From Streptomyces sp. NBC_00464 (GTDB lineage Bacteria > Actinomycetota > Actinomycetes > Streptomycetales > Streptomycetaceae), in NCBI RefSeq assembly GCF_036013915.1, contig NZ_CP107899.1:1240001-1304000 (forward strand): a stretch of DNA of 64,000 nt, read 5' to 3'. The stretch's first letter is position 1. Each line of letters opens with the position of its first letter. The notes beneath the pieces are model-generated. The model was not told the DNA's origin. It did not search any database and worked only from the letters and a program-made list of their open reading frames with translations. A program made the translations under genes and the position numbers. Of the stretch, positions 1 through 8,677 are shown piece after piece.

Positions 1-454
1 CGTCGGCCGCGATCACCAGATCGTAGGAGGCGGCGAGTTCGGCGGCCGGGGGCGCCTCCTCGCGGAAGCGGAGGCTCACCCCCAGTCCGGCGCAGCGTTC
101 GTGCAGGATCTCCAGGAGCCGGCGGCGACCGAGTGCGGCGAAGCCGTGGCCGCCGGAGGTCTGGGTGTGGCCGCGGTGGACGATGTCGATGTCGTCCCAG
201 CGGACGAACTCGCGCTGGAGTGCGGCGTGGACGGCGGGGTCGGCGTGCTCGATGCCGCCGAGGGTCTCGTCGGAGAGGACGACACCGAAGCCGAAGGTGT
301 CGTCGGGGGCGTTGCGCTCCCAGAGGGTGATCTCGCGCTCCGGGCCGAGCCGCTTGAGCAGTGCCGCGGCGTAGAGCCCGCCGGGTCCGCCGCCGATGAC
401 GGCGATGCGGCGGAGTGTGTTCGCCTCCCCGCCGACGGGTGCCACCCGGCTCAC
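1..454 (-). CDS. FAD-dependent aromatic acyl-CoA hydroxylase (3' part outside window)
   Basis: Only the N-terminal ~151 residues are in the window; the gene runs off the left edge. Seen: a Rossmann FAD-binding motif (IAVIGGGPGGLYAA) about 20 residues from the start, followed by a GFGVVLSDET stretch and a conserved-looking RRRLLEILHERC helix. This pattern is typical of flavoprotein monooxygenases of the salicylyl-CoA 5-hydroxylase / 2-aminobenzoyl-CoA monooxygenase group, often annotated as bifunctional hydroxylase/oxidoreductase. I chose GTG at 454 because it overlaps the stop codon of the upstream enoyl-CoA hydratase (GTGA), indicating translational coupling; an in-frame ATG at 466 is the alternative. 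Inference: both enzymes act in catabolism of an aromatic acyl-CoA. The exact substrate cannot be told from this fragment. Confidence 0.75.
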   Translation of the reverse strand, partial: MSRVAPVGGEANTLRRIAVIGGGPGGLYAAALLKRLGPEREITLWERNAPDDTFGFGVVLSDETLGGIEHADPAVHAALQREFVRWDDIDIVHRGHTQTSGGHGFAALGRRRLLEILHERCAGLGVSLRFREEAPPAAELAASYDLVIAAD

Positions 455-1278
455 CGGCCCTGCCATTTCGGAGGCCGTTTCTCGGTGAAGGCGGCGTGGA
501 ACTCGGCGTAGTCCTCGCCGTGCATCAGCAGGGCCTGGGTGGCGGCGTCCATCTCCACGGCGGCGGCCATCGGCATGTCGAGCTCGGCGGTGAGCAGCGC
601 CTTGGTCTGGGCGAGGGCGAGCGCGGGTCCGTCCGCGAGGCGGCGGGCGAGTGCCGCGGCCCGCTCGTCGGCGCCGCCCTCCTCGGCCAGTTCGCTGATC
701 AGCCCGATCCGTTCGGCCTCGGGTGCGCGGACGGGGTCGCCCAGCATCAGGAGGCGGGTGGCGTGGCCGAGACCGACGACCCTGGGCAGCAGGTAGGCCG
801 CGCCCATGTCACCGCCGGAGAGCCCGACGCGGGTGAAGAGGAAGGCGAACTTCGCCGAGGGGTCGGCGACCCGGAAGTCGGCGGCCAGCGCGAGCACGGC
901 GCCCGCTCCGGCGGCGACCCCGTGCACGGCCGCGACGACGGGGAACGGGCATTCCCGCAGGGCCCGTACCACCTGTCCCGTCATCCGGTTGAAGTCCAGC
1001 AGCTGGGCGGTGTCCATCGCGAGGGTGGCGCCGATGATCTCGTCCACATCGCCGCCCGAGCAGAAGCCGCGCCCCTCCCCGGCCAGCACCAGGGCTCGCA
1101 CGGACCGCTCGCGCGCCAGCTCGGCCAGGAGGTCGCGCAGATCCGCGTAGGCGCCGAAGGTCAGCGCGTTCAGCTTCTCGGGCCGGGCGAGGGTGACGGT
1201 GGCGACGCCGTCCTGCGTCGTGACCCGTAGATGGCGCCAGTGCTCCGTAGGGGACGCGGAGCTGGGAAACGGACTCAT
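451..1278 (-). CDS. Enoyl-CoA hydratase/isomerase family protein
   Basis: A 275-residue crotonase-fold protein. Seen: VTLARPEKLNALT near the N terminus, the oxyanion-hole segment GEGRGFCSGGDVDE, then a second loop AAVHGVAAGAGAVLALAADF, all in family order and spacing. Start ATG 1278 is preceded by AAGGGGACC at good distance; the frame stays open to 1335 but that would overlap an upstream inverted repeat. The gene is translationally coupled (GTGA) to the FAD hydroxylase downstream, so it probably hydrates or isomerises an intermediate in the same aromatic acyl-CoA pathway. A general beta-oxidation role cannot be excluded. Confidence 0.85.
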   Translation of the reverse strand: MSPFPSSASPTEHWRHLRVTTQDGVATVTLARPEKLNALTFGAYADLRDLLAELARERSVRALVLAGEGRGFCSGGDVDEIIGATLAMDTAQLLDFNRMTGQVVRALRECPFPVVAAVHGVAAGAGAVLALAADFRVADPSAKFAFLFTRVGLSGGDMGAAYLLPRVVGLGHATRLLMLGDPVRAPEAERIGLISELAEEGGADERAAALARRLADGPALALAQTKALLTAELDMPMAAAVEMDAATQALLMHGEDYAEFHAAFTEKRPPKWQGR

Positions 1279-1336
1279 CGAGGGTGGTCCCCTTCGGCCG
1301 TCGGGCTGCTGCCTGACCCCGAATTTATCACTCATA

Positions 1337-1352
1337 CGTGACTTCCGTCACG
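1337..1352. promoter_or_regulatory. Inverted repeat upstream of the hydratase operon
   Basis: CGTGAC-TTCC-GTCACG is a perfect 6-4-6 inverted repeat about 60 bases upstream of the enoyl-CoA hydratase start. Its position suits an operator for a MarR- or TetR-type regulator, but no such gene is in view. Confidence 0.4.
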
Positions 1353-1461
1353 AGTGCGCGATAGGCGGAGCGTGAATTCGTAGTGACGAACGTCCCCTTC
1401 GTACCGGTCGGCAGGCCCTTGCCCGTGTCATGGGGATTCGTATGGTTGAAACCAAGAAGTT

Positions 1462-1968
1462 TTGAGCTCCGGAACCCTTGAGCCCAGGACTGTTCACGCT
1501 CTCCCGAACGGAAGCCCTGCCGTGCCGTCCGATGCCCCCGCACCCGCCGTCTGGCGCATCACGCTGCCGCACTCCGCGGCCGCCGTGCCGATCGCCCGCG
1601 CGCTGATCCGCTCGGTGCTGGCATCCATCGACTCGGACTCCGACGCCCCCGCCGACAGCGACACCGCCGAACTGCTGACCGCGGAGCTGGTCGCCAACGC
1701 CGTGGAGCACACCCCGGGCGACGAGCCCGTCGAGCTGGTGGTGGAGCTGCTGCCGACCGGCTGCCAGGTGGAGGTGCACGACGGCGATCCGGCCCCGCCG
1801 GGCGATCTCTCCCGCCCGGACCCCGACTGGGCGCCCGATCCATGGCAGGAGCACGGCCGGGGGCTGCTGCTGATCCGGACCCTCAGCTCGTCCTGCGGTC
1901 ACCGCACGACGGAGCGCGGCAAGGCGGTGTGGTTCACCCTGCCGTCCTGCACCCGTCCGAGGCCCTGA
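1462..1968 (+). CDS. RsbW-like ATP-binding regulatory protein (HATPase_c)
   Basis: A 168-residue protein with a single GHKL ATPase fold. Seen: N box AELLTAELVANAVEHT (about residues 72-87), a degenerate G1 segment (VEVHDGD), and a G2-like HGRGLLLIRTL segment. Such stand-alone HATPase proteins are abundant in Streptomyces and resemble anti-sigma factor kinases of the RsbW/SpoIIAB family; targets are usually unknown. The start is uncertain: TTG 1462 follows an AAGAAG stretch; GTG around 1520 is an alternative that would still keep the whole ATPase domain. It is transcribed convergently with the amino acid permease, with only about 15 bases between their stops. Confidence 0.75.
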   Translation: MSSGTLEPRTVHALPNGSPAVPSDAPAPAVWRITLPHSAAAVPIARALIRSVLASIDSDSDAPADSDTAELLTAELVANAVEHTPGDEPVELVVELLPTGCQVEVHDGDPAPPGDLSRPDPDWAPDPWQEHGRGLLLIRTLSSSCGHRTTERGKAVWFTLPSCTRPRP

Positions 1969-1983
1969 CCGGCCGGAGACCGC

Positions 1984-3411
1984 TCAGCCGCCGGCCCGGC
2001 CCGCCAGCCGCGAACGGCTGCGCCCGTATCCGGCGTACACCACCGCACCCACCACCAGGAACACCGCGAACTGCACCCAGGTCGACCAGCCGGTGCCGTA
2101 CATCAGATACACGCAGAAGCCGACGCCGAGAAGCGGGCTGAGCGGGTAGAGCGGGACCCGGAACGAGCCCTTCACCTCCGGATTGCGGCGGCGCAGCACG
2201 ATCACGGCGACGTTCACCGCGACCATCGTGGCCAGCGTCCCGATGGTCGTCAGGTTCACCACCACGTCGAGCGAGGAGAAGGCCGCCGGAACGGCGAAGA
2301 CGACGGCGACGATCCACGTGTTGGCGACCGGTGTCGCGGTGCGCGGCGAGACCCGTTCGAAGACCCGCGGGACCAGGCCGTCGCGCGACATGGACATCAG
2401 GATGCGGGTCTGTCCGTACATCACCGCGAGGACGACCGAGGCGATGGCGACGACCGCGCCGAACGCGATGATCCCGCCACCGACCGTCGAGTCGGTGACC
2501 TGGTCGACGATCAGCGAGAGCGCGGCCGGCTTGTCGGAGACGGCGTCCGGGCCGAGGGCGCCGATCGCGGCGAGGGCGACCGCGCAGTAGAGCAGCGTGA
2601 CCAGGCCGATGCAGATCATGATCGCGATCGGAATGTTCCGCCGGGGGTTCTTGACCTCCTCACCCGTGGTGGTGATGGCGTCGAATCCGATGTACGAGAA
2701 GAACGCCAGCGAGGCGCCCGCGGTGACACCGCCCGCGCCATGGGACATGAACGGCGTGAGGTTGCCGTGCTCGAACGCGGTGAAGGCGATGACGCAGAAC
2801 ATGATCAGGATGGTGATCTTGAGAACGGCCATCGCCGCCGTGGCCCCGGCACTCTCCCGGATGCCGCGCACCAGCAGCGTCGCGGCCATCATCACCACCA
2901 GCACGGCGGGCAGGTTGATCACGCCCCCGTCGGCGGGACCGGCGGAGAGCGCGGCCGGCAGCTGCCAGCCGAAGAGGCTGTCGAGCAGCTCGTTGACGTA
3001 CTGGCTCCAGCCCACCGCCACCGCGGAGACGGATACGCCGTACTCCAGGAGCAGACACCAGCCGACGAGGAAGGCCGTGCGCTCACCGAGCGTGGCGTAG
3101 GCGAAGGAGTACGAGCTGCCGGAGACGGGGATCGCGCTGCCCAGCTCGGCGAACGAGAACGCGGTGAAGATGCAGGTGACGGCCGCGAGGACGAAGGACA
3201 GCACGACTGCGGGGCCGGCCTCGGCGACACTGTCGGACAGGCCGACGAAGATGCCGGTGCCGACGACGGCACCGATCCCGAAGCACACCAGCTGGAAGAG
3301 CCCCATGGTGCGCTTGAGCCCGTGGCCCTCCAGGTCGGCACCGGACTCGGCGATCAGCTGGTGCGGGTCCTTGACGCGGTGCGGCGGGCCGGGTAGGCGC
3401 AGGGGGCTCAC
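1984..3411 (-). CDS. APC-superfamily amino acid permease
   Basis: About 475 residues with twelve or more hydrophobic segments. The N-terminal FGIGAVVGTGIFVG motif in TM1 is the hallmark of APC transporters (cationic amino acid transporter/YfnA-like), and FFSYIGFDAITTTGEEVKNP matches the later conserved loop of that group. It is the last gene after arcA and arcB on the same strand, so import of arginine, or arginine/ornithine exchange, is the natural inference, though substrate cannot be read from sequence. Start chosen at GTG 3411 (VSPLRLPGPP); the frame is open up to 3564. The 3' end abuts the convergent ATP-binding protein gene. Confidence 0.8.
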   Translation of the reverse strand: MSPLRLPGPPHRVKDPHQLIAESGADLEGHGLKRTMGLFQLVCFGIGAVVGTGIFVGLSDSVAEAGPAVVLSFVLAAVTCIFTAFSFAELGSAIPVSGSSYSFAYATLGERTAFLVGWCLLLEYGVSVSAVAVGWSQYVNELLDSLFGWQLPAALSAGPADGGVINLPAVLVVMMAATLLVRGIRESAGATAAMAVLKITILIMFCVIAFTAFEHGNLTPFMSHGAGGVTAGASLAFFSYIGFDAITTTGEEVKNPRRNIPIAIMICIGLVTLLYCAVALAAIGALGPDAVSDKPAALSLIVDQVTDSTVGGGIIAFGAVVAIASVVLAVMYGQTRILMSMSRDGLVPRVFERVSPRTATPVANTWIVAVVFAVPAAFSSLDVVVNLTTIGTLATMVAVNVAVIVLRRRNPEVKGSFRVPLYPLSPLLGVGFCVYLMYGTGWSTWVQFAVFLVVGAVVYAGYGRSRSRLAGRAGG

Positions 3412-3593
3412 GGCGGTGGTCTCATCTCTGGTGGTGCAGTGGGGGGATGGTGCGGCGACGGCAGTGGGGGCCGGTCGCCGGACACGGAAATGGGGTTCGA
3501 GCGTGCGAGCTCGAACCCCACCAACGGGGACCATATGAGAGTACCCGTACGCATGTTCACCCAATTGGGCGCATGATCATGCGGTACGACCGG

Positions 3594-4598
3594 TCAGCGC
3601 TTCGCCATCGTCGCCACGAGCACGGCCTTGATCGTGTGCATCCGGTTCTCCGCCTCGTCGAAGACGACGGAGTGCGCGGACTCGAAGACCTCGTCGCTGA
3701 CCTCCAGCTCGGTGAGGCCGTGCCGGGCGTGGATCTCCCGCCCCACCTTGGTACCGAGGTCGTGGAAGGCCGGCAGGCAGTGCAGGAACTTCACGTCGGC
3801 GTTGCCGGTGGCCCGCAGGACGTCCATGGTGACGGCGTACGACGCGAGGGCGGCGATGCGCTCGTCCCAGACCTCCTTGGGCTCGCCCATCGAGACCCAG
3901 ACGTCGGTGGCGACGAAGTCGGCGCCGCGCACACCCTCGCCGACGTCCTCGGTGAGCGTGACCGTCGCCCCGCTGACCTCGGCAAGCTCGTGGGCCTTGG
4001 CGACGACGGCCTCGGCGGGCCAGTAGGCCTTCGGCGCGACGATCCGCACATCCATGCCCAGCAGAGCGCCGGTGACGAGGTAGGAGTTGCCCATGTTGAA
4101 CCGGGCGTCGCCGAGGTAGGCGAGGGCGATGCGCTCCAGCGGCTTCCCGCAGTGCTCGGTCATCGTGAGGACGTCGGCGAGCATCTGGGTGGGGTGCCAG
4201 TCGTCGGTCAGCCCGTTGAAGACCGGCACACCGCCGTGGGCCGCCAGCTGCTCGACGTCGTCCTGGCTGTCACCGCGGTACTCGATCCCGTCGAACATCC
4301 GGCCGAGGACGCGGGCGGTGTCCTTCACGGACTCCTTGTGCCCCATCTGCGAGCCGGAGGGGTCGAGGTAGGTGGTGGAGGCGCCCTGGTCGGCGGCGGC
4401 CACCTCGAACGCACAGCGGGTGCGGGTCGAGGTCTTCTCGAAGATCAGCGCGATGTTCCTGCCGCGCAGCTGCTGGACCTCGGTCCCCGACTTCTTCGCG
4501 GCCTTGAGCTCGGCGGCCAGCCCGATCAGGCCGCGGAACTCCTCGCCCGTGAAGTCCAGCTCCTTGAGGAAGTGGCGGCCTGCGAGGTCTATGGCCAT
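3594..4598 (-). CDS. arcB: Ornithine carbamoyltransferase, probably catabolic
   Basis: A 334-residue transcarbamylase. Seen: the carbamoyl-phosphate loop STRTR (residues 57-61), HPTQ (135-138), DVWVSMGE (232-239) and the ornithine/active-site HCLPAFHD (273-280). It interconverts citrulline plus phosphate and ornithine plus carbamoyl phosphate. Its length fits the longer catabolic ArcB/E. coli-type enzymes rather than the shorter actinobacterial anabolic ArgF, and it lies directly downstream of arginine deiminase, so a catabolic role is inferred. An AGGAGCAG ribosome site precedes ATG 4598. A 152-base gap with a palindrome separates it from arcA, so it may have its own regulated promoter. Confidence 0.9.
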   Translation of the reverse strand: MAIDLAGRHFLKELDFTGEEFRGLIGLAAELKAAKKSGTEVQQLRGRNIALIFEKTSTRTRCAFEVAAADQGASTTYLDPSGSQMGHKESVKDTARVLGRMFDGIEYRGDSQDDVEQLAAHGGVPVFNGLTDDWHPTQMLADVLTMTEHCGKPLERIALAYLGDARFNMGNSYLVTGALLGMDVRIVAPKAYWPAEAVVAKAHELAEVSGATVTLTEDVGEGVRGADFVATDVWVSMGEPKEVWDERIAALASYAVTMDVLRATGNADVKFLHCLPAFHDLGTKVGREIHARHGLTELEVSDEVFESAHSVVFDEAENRMHTIKAVLVATMAKR

Positions 4599-4652
4599 GG
4601 TGACTGCTCCTGGGTCGGACGGGGACGCATACGGTAACCCTGGAAGTCTATA

Positions 4653-4667
4653 CGATGCAATGCATCG
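4653..4667. promoter_or_regulatory. Palindrome resembling an ARG box upstream of arcB
   Basis: CGATGCA-A-TGCATCG is a perfect 7-1-7 palindrome 55-70 bases upstream of arcB, flanked on both sides by CTATA. The core resembles ArgR boxes reported in Streptomyces (two TGCAT-type half sites). On the minus strand TTGCAT inside it, 18 bases before TACCGT, could be a -35/-10 pair, so binding would overlap the promoter. The ArgR identification is inference. Confidence 0.5.
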
Positions 4668-4750
4668 CTATACAGAGCACCGATGGGGCGCCGACTGGGC
4701 CCCGGTGGGGCTGCGGTGGGACTGCCACCCGCCCGAGCCCCACAGCCCGC

Positions 4751-5983
4751 CTACACCGGGTCCCGGACCACCGGGCAGCTCATGCAGCGGGGCCCGCCAC
4801 GGCCCCGGCCCAGTTCGCTGCCGCGGATCTCGATCACCTCGATGCCTTCCTTGCGCAGATGGGTGTTGGTGGTGGCATTGCGCTCGTAGGCGACGACGAC
4901 ACCAGGTTCCACGGCCAGCACGTTGCAGCCGTCGTCCCACTGCTCGCGCGCGGCCGCGTGCACGTCCTGGGTGGCGGTCAGGACCCGAATCGCGTCCAGC
5001 CCCAGCGCCTCGGCGATGGCGCGGTGCATGTGCTCGGGCGGGTGGTCGGTGACCTTGAGATCGCGCGGCCCGTCCCCGGGCTCGATGGTGTACGAGCGGA
5101 GCATGCCCAGGCCCGCGTACTTGGTGAAGGTGTCCCCGTCGACCATCGTCATCACCGTGTCGAGATGCATGAAGGCCCGGCTCTTGGGCATGTCGAGTGC
5201 CACGATCGTCCGGGCCGACCCGGCATCGAAGAGGCCGCGGGCCAGCATCTCCACCGCCTGCGGGGTGGTGCGCTCACTCATCCCGATGAGCACGGCGCCC
5301 CTGCCGATGACGAGGACGTCGCCGCCCTCGATGGTGGAGGGGTAGTCGTCCTGGCCCTCCGACCAGTGGTGGAAGGCGCCCGCATCGGGGCTCGTGAAGA
5401 GCGGGTGGTGGCGGTAGATCGCCTCGAAGTGGACGGTCTCGCGCTGCCGGGCCGGCCAGCGCATGGCGTTGATGGAGACGCCGTCGTAGATCCAGGCGGA
5501 GGTGTCGCGGGTGAAGAGGTGGTTGGGCAGCGGGCCGAGCAGGAAGTCGTCCAGGTCCATGACGTGGAAGCGCACGGACGTCGGCTCGCGGTAGCGCTCC
5601 AGGAACTCCCGTTTGGTCATCCCTCCGACCAGGGCCTCGCAGAGGTCTGCGGTGGACAGCTCCTCGAAGGCGGCCCGCAGATGCTCCGTGGCCAGCGGCC
5701 CGTACTCCTTCTCCTCGAAGACCCGGTCCAGCACGAGCCGTCGGGCCACGGGGATCTCCAGCGACTCCCGGAGCAGGTCGCCGAAGAGGTGCACCTCCAC
5801 GCCGCGGTCGCGCAGTACGTCCGCGAAGCCGTCGTGCTCCTCGCGGGCCCGGCGCACCCAGAGCACGTCGTCGAAGAGGAGCGCGCCCCGGTTCTCCGGC
5901 GTGAGCCGTTTCAGTTCCAGATCGGGGCGGTGCAGGATGACGCGGCGCAGCCGCCCGGCCTCGGAGTCGACATGGAATCCCAT
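4751..5983 (-). CDS. arcA: Arginine deiminase
   Basis: A 410-residue guanidino-modifying enzyme converting arginine to citrulline and ammonia. Seen: FTRD (157-160), EGGD (219-222), HLDT (273-276), and the nucleophile Cys403 in CMSCP close to the C terminus, all in family positions. Length equals classical ArcA proteins. Start ATG 5983 has GAGG eight bases upstream; the frame continues to 6016. arcB and an APC permease follow on the same strand. A carbamate kinase gene (arcC), which would let the pathway yield ATP, is not present in the window. Confidence 0.95.
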   Translation of the reverse strand: MGFHVDSEAGRLRRVILHRPDLELKRLTPENRGALLFDDVLWVRRAREEHDGFADVLRDRGVEVHLFGDLLRESLEIPVARRLVLDRVFEEKEYGPLATEHLRAAFEELSTADLCEALVGGMTKREFLERYREPTSVRFHVMDLDDFLLGPLPNHLFTRDTSAWIYDGVSINAMRWPARQRETVHFEAIYRHHPLFTSPDAGAFHHWSEGQDDYPSTIEGGDVLVIGRGAVLIGMSERTTPQAVEMLARGLFDAGSARTIVALDMPKSRAFMHLDTVMTMVDGDTFTKYAGLGMLRSYTIEPGDGPRDLKVTDHPPEHMHRAIAEALGLDAIRVLTATQDVHAAAREQWDDGCNVLAVEPGVVVAYERNATTNTHLRKEGIEVIEIRGSELGRGRGGPRCMSCPVVRDPV

Positions 5984-6085
5984 GCCCTCATCCTCACCGC
6001 GCGGGACACCGTTCACCCGGCGAATCGCCAGCCGGTTCTGCCGGCGGGCCGGGACCCCTCACGGTCCCGGCCCGCCGGTGCGGCG

Positions 6086-8677
6086 CTACAGCCGCGGGTC
6101 CACCGGCTCCGACTCCAGCGCCAGGACCGCGAACACCGCCTCGTGGACCCGCCACAGCGGCTCCCCCTCGCCCAGCCGGTCCAGGGCTTCCAGGCCCAGG
6201 GCGTACTCGCGCAGGGCGAGCGACCGCTTGTGGCCGAGGAAGCGTCCGCGCAGCCGGTCCAGATTCTCCGGGCGGGTGTACTCGGGGCCGTAGATGATCC
6301 GCAGGTACTCCCGGCCACGCACCTTGATCCCGGGCTGTACGAGACGGTCCTTCCCGTCCCTGACGAGCGCGCCGAGCGGCTTGACGACCATGCCCTCGCC
6401 GCCGCGGCCGGTCATCTCCAGCCACCAGTCGATGCCGGAGCGGACCGAGGCCTCGTCGGCGGTGTCGACGACGAGCCGCCGGGTGACCTGGAGCAGACCG
6501 GTGGGGTCGTGCTCCACCAGCCGGTCCAGCCAGGCCAGCTGCTCGTCGTGGGGTACGGAGGCGAGCGAGCGGCCCTGCACGGCAAGGATCTGGAACGGTG
6601 CCAGGCGCACCCCGTCCAGCCCTTCGGTGCTCCAGCAGTAGCGGCGGTAGGCCTCGGTGAACGCGGCCGCGTCCTCGGCCCGGCCCCGCTGCCGCTCAGC
6701 GAGCCCGCCGACGTCGATGCCGCGTGCCGTCGCTGCCGCGAGCGCCCCGGTGGCCGCGGGGAAGACCGCGCCGGACGCGGCACCGACCGCGGCGTACTGC
6801 GAGCGGAGCAGTCCGGCCGCCTTCAGGGACCAGGGCATCAGCTCGGCGTCGAGCAGCACCCAGTCGGTGTCCCACTCCTCCCACAGCCCGGCGGCGGTGA
6901 CGGCCGCGCGCAGCCGGCCCAGCACGGTCTCGGTGAGCGCGGCGTCGTCCAGGAACGGCCGTCCGGTGCGGGTGTGCAGCGCACCCGTCGGGCTGTCCTT
7001 GCCGAAGTCACCGGTCCCGAAGCGCTCCCGTGCCACGTCCGCGTCCCGGCAGACCAGGGCCACGGCCCGGGAACCCATGTGCTTCTCCTCGCACACGACC
7101 TTGGCCACGCCGTCCGCCCGGTACTGCGCGAACGCCTCGGCAGGGTGCTCCAGATAGCCCTCCTCGTGCGAGGTGGCGGTCGGTGCCATGGTCGGCGGAA
7201 GGTAGGCGAGCAGCCGGGGGTCGACGGCGAAGCGGCTCATGACCTCCAGCGCGGCCGCCGCGTTCTCCTCGCGCACGGCGATGCGGCCCATGTGCCGGGT
7301 CTCCACGATCCGGCGGCCCTGCACATCGGCGAGGTCCAGCGGCCGGCCCTCCCGGCCGCCCGGCGCCTCGGTGGTCAGCGGCTTCACGGGCTCGTACCAG
7401 ACCTGCTCGGCCGGTACGTCGACGAGCTCGCGCTCGGGCCAGCGCAGCGCGGTCATCTTCCCGCCGAACACGGCCCCGGTGTCCAGGCAGATGGTGTTGT
7501 TGATCCAGGAGGTGGTGGGCACGGGGGTGTGGCCGTAGACCACGGTGGCGCGGCCGCGGTAGTCCTCCGCCCATGGATAGCGCACCGGCAGTCCGAACTC
7601 GTCGGTCTCACCGGTGGTGTCGCCGTAGAGCGCATGCGAGCGGACCCGCCCGGACGTGCGTCCGTGGTACTTCTCGGGCAGACCGGCGTGGCAGACGACC
7701 AGCTTGCCGTCGTCCAGCACGTAGTGGCTCACGAGGCCGTCGATGAACTCCCTGACGCGCTCCCGGAACTCCGGGTCCCTGGTGTCCTCCCGCTCCAGCT
7801 GCTCGATGGTCTCGGCGAGCCCGTGGGTCTGCTGGACCTTGCGGCCCTTGAGGTAGCGGCCGAGCTTGTTCTCGTGGTTGCCGGGAACGCAGAGCGCGGT
7901 GCCTTCCGAGACCATGGACATGACGCGGCGCAGCACGCCGGGGCTGTCGGGCCCGCGGTCGACGAGGTCGCCGACGAACACCGCCGTGCGCCCTTCGGGG
8001 TGCGCGCCTTCCACGTACCCGAGCTTGCCGAGCAGGGTCTCCAGCTCGGAGCTGCAGCCGTGGATGTCGCCGATGATGTCGAAGGGGCCGGTGAGGTGGC
8101 GGAGGTCGTTGTAGCGGCGCTCCAGGACCACTTCGGCGTGCTCGGCCTCCTCCTCGGTGCGCAGGATGTGGACCTTGCGGAAGCCCTCGCGCTCCAGGCC
8201 GCGCAGTGAGCGGCGCAGCTCCCGGCGGTGGCGCTGGACGACGTGGCGGGGCATGTCGGCACGGTCCGGGCGGCCCGCGTTGCGCGCGAGGCAGACCTCT
8301 TCGGGCAGGTCGAGGACGATCGCGATGGGCAGCACGTCGTGCTCCCTGGCCAGCTGCACCAGCTGGCGGCGGCTCTCCGACTGGACGTTGGTGGCGTCGA
8401 CGACGGTGAGCCGCCCCGCGGCCAGGCGCTTGCCCGCGATGTAGTGCAGGACGTCGAAGGCGTCCCGGCTGGCGCTCTGGTCGTTCTCGTCGTCCGCGAC
8501 CAGGCCCCGGCAGAAGTCCGAGGAGATGATCTCGGTCGGCTTGAAGTGCCCGCGCGCGAAGGTGGACTTGCCCGAGCCGCTCGCCCCGATGAGGACGACG
8601 AGGGAGAGGTCGGTCACGGGCAGGACGCGCCCGGTTCGCCCGGTGCTGTCACGCGTGCTGTCACTGGTCCTGCTCAT
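6086..8677 (-). CDS. pnkp: Polynucleotide kinase-phosphatase (RNA repair, Pnkp)
   Basis: An 863-residue three-module RNA repair enzyme. Seen in order: an N-terminal kinase P-loop GASGSGKST (31-39); a calcineurin-like phosphatase with GDIHG (203-207), GDLVDRG (236-242) and GNHEN (266-270); and a C-terminal ligase/adenylyltransferase domain with the predicted nucleotidyl lysine K532 in EEKHMGS. In characterised bacterial Pnkp, these heal 5'-OH and 2',3'-cyclic phosphate ends and, together with Hen1, seal cleaved RNA. The start ATG 8677 overlaps the hen1 stop (ATGA), so the two are translationally coupled. All signature motifs are intact, so the enzyme is likely active. Confidence 0.93.
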   Translation of the reverse strand: MSRTSDSTRDSTGRTGRVLPVTDLSLVVLIGASGSGKSTFARGHFKPTEIISSDFCRGLVADDENDQSASRDAFDVLHYIAGKRLAAGRLTVVDATNVQSESRRQLVQLAREHDVLPIAIVLDLPEEVCLARNAGRPDRADMPRHVVQRHRRELRRSLRGLEREGFRKVHILRTEEEAEHAEVVLERRYNDLRHLTGPFDIIGDIHGCSSELETLLGKLGYVEGAHPEGRTAVFVGDLVDRGPDSPGVLRRVMSMVSEGTALCVPGNHENKLGRYLKGRKVQQTHGLAETIEQLEREDTRDPEFRERVREFIDGLVSHYVLDDGKLVVCHAGLPEKYHGRTSGRVRSHALYGDTTGETDEFGLPVRYPWAEDYRGRATVVYGHTPVPTTSWINNTICLDTGAVFGGKMTALRWPERELVDVPAEQVWYEPVKPLTTEAPGGREGRPLDLADVQGRRIVETRHMGRIAVREENAAAALEVMSRFAVDPRLLAYLPPTMAPTATSHEEGYLEHPAEAFAQYRADGVAKVVCEEKHMGSRAVALVCRDADVARERFGTGDFGKDSPTGALHTRTGRPFLDDAALTETVLGRLRAAVTAAGLWEEWDTDWVLLDAELMPWSLKAAGLLRSQYAAVGAASGAVFPAATGALAAATARGIDVGGLAERQRGRAEDAAAFTEAYRRYCWSTEGLDGVRLAPFQILAVQGRSLASVPHDEQLAWLDRLVEHDPTGLLQVTRRLVVDTADEASVRSGIDWWLEMTGRGGEGMVVKPLGALVRDGKDRLVQPGIKVRGREYLRIIYGPEYTRPENLDRLRGRFLGHKRSLALREYALGLEALDRLGEGEPLWRVHEAVFAVLALESEPVDPRL

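Noticed and set aside
4655..8209. A very long plus-strand open frame over the arcA and pnkp genes
   Set aside because: It is the mirror frame of high-GC genes on the other strand. Its product has no family motif and is full of Arg/Gly/Ala/Pro, whereas the minus strand encodes intact ArcA and Pnkp.
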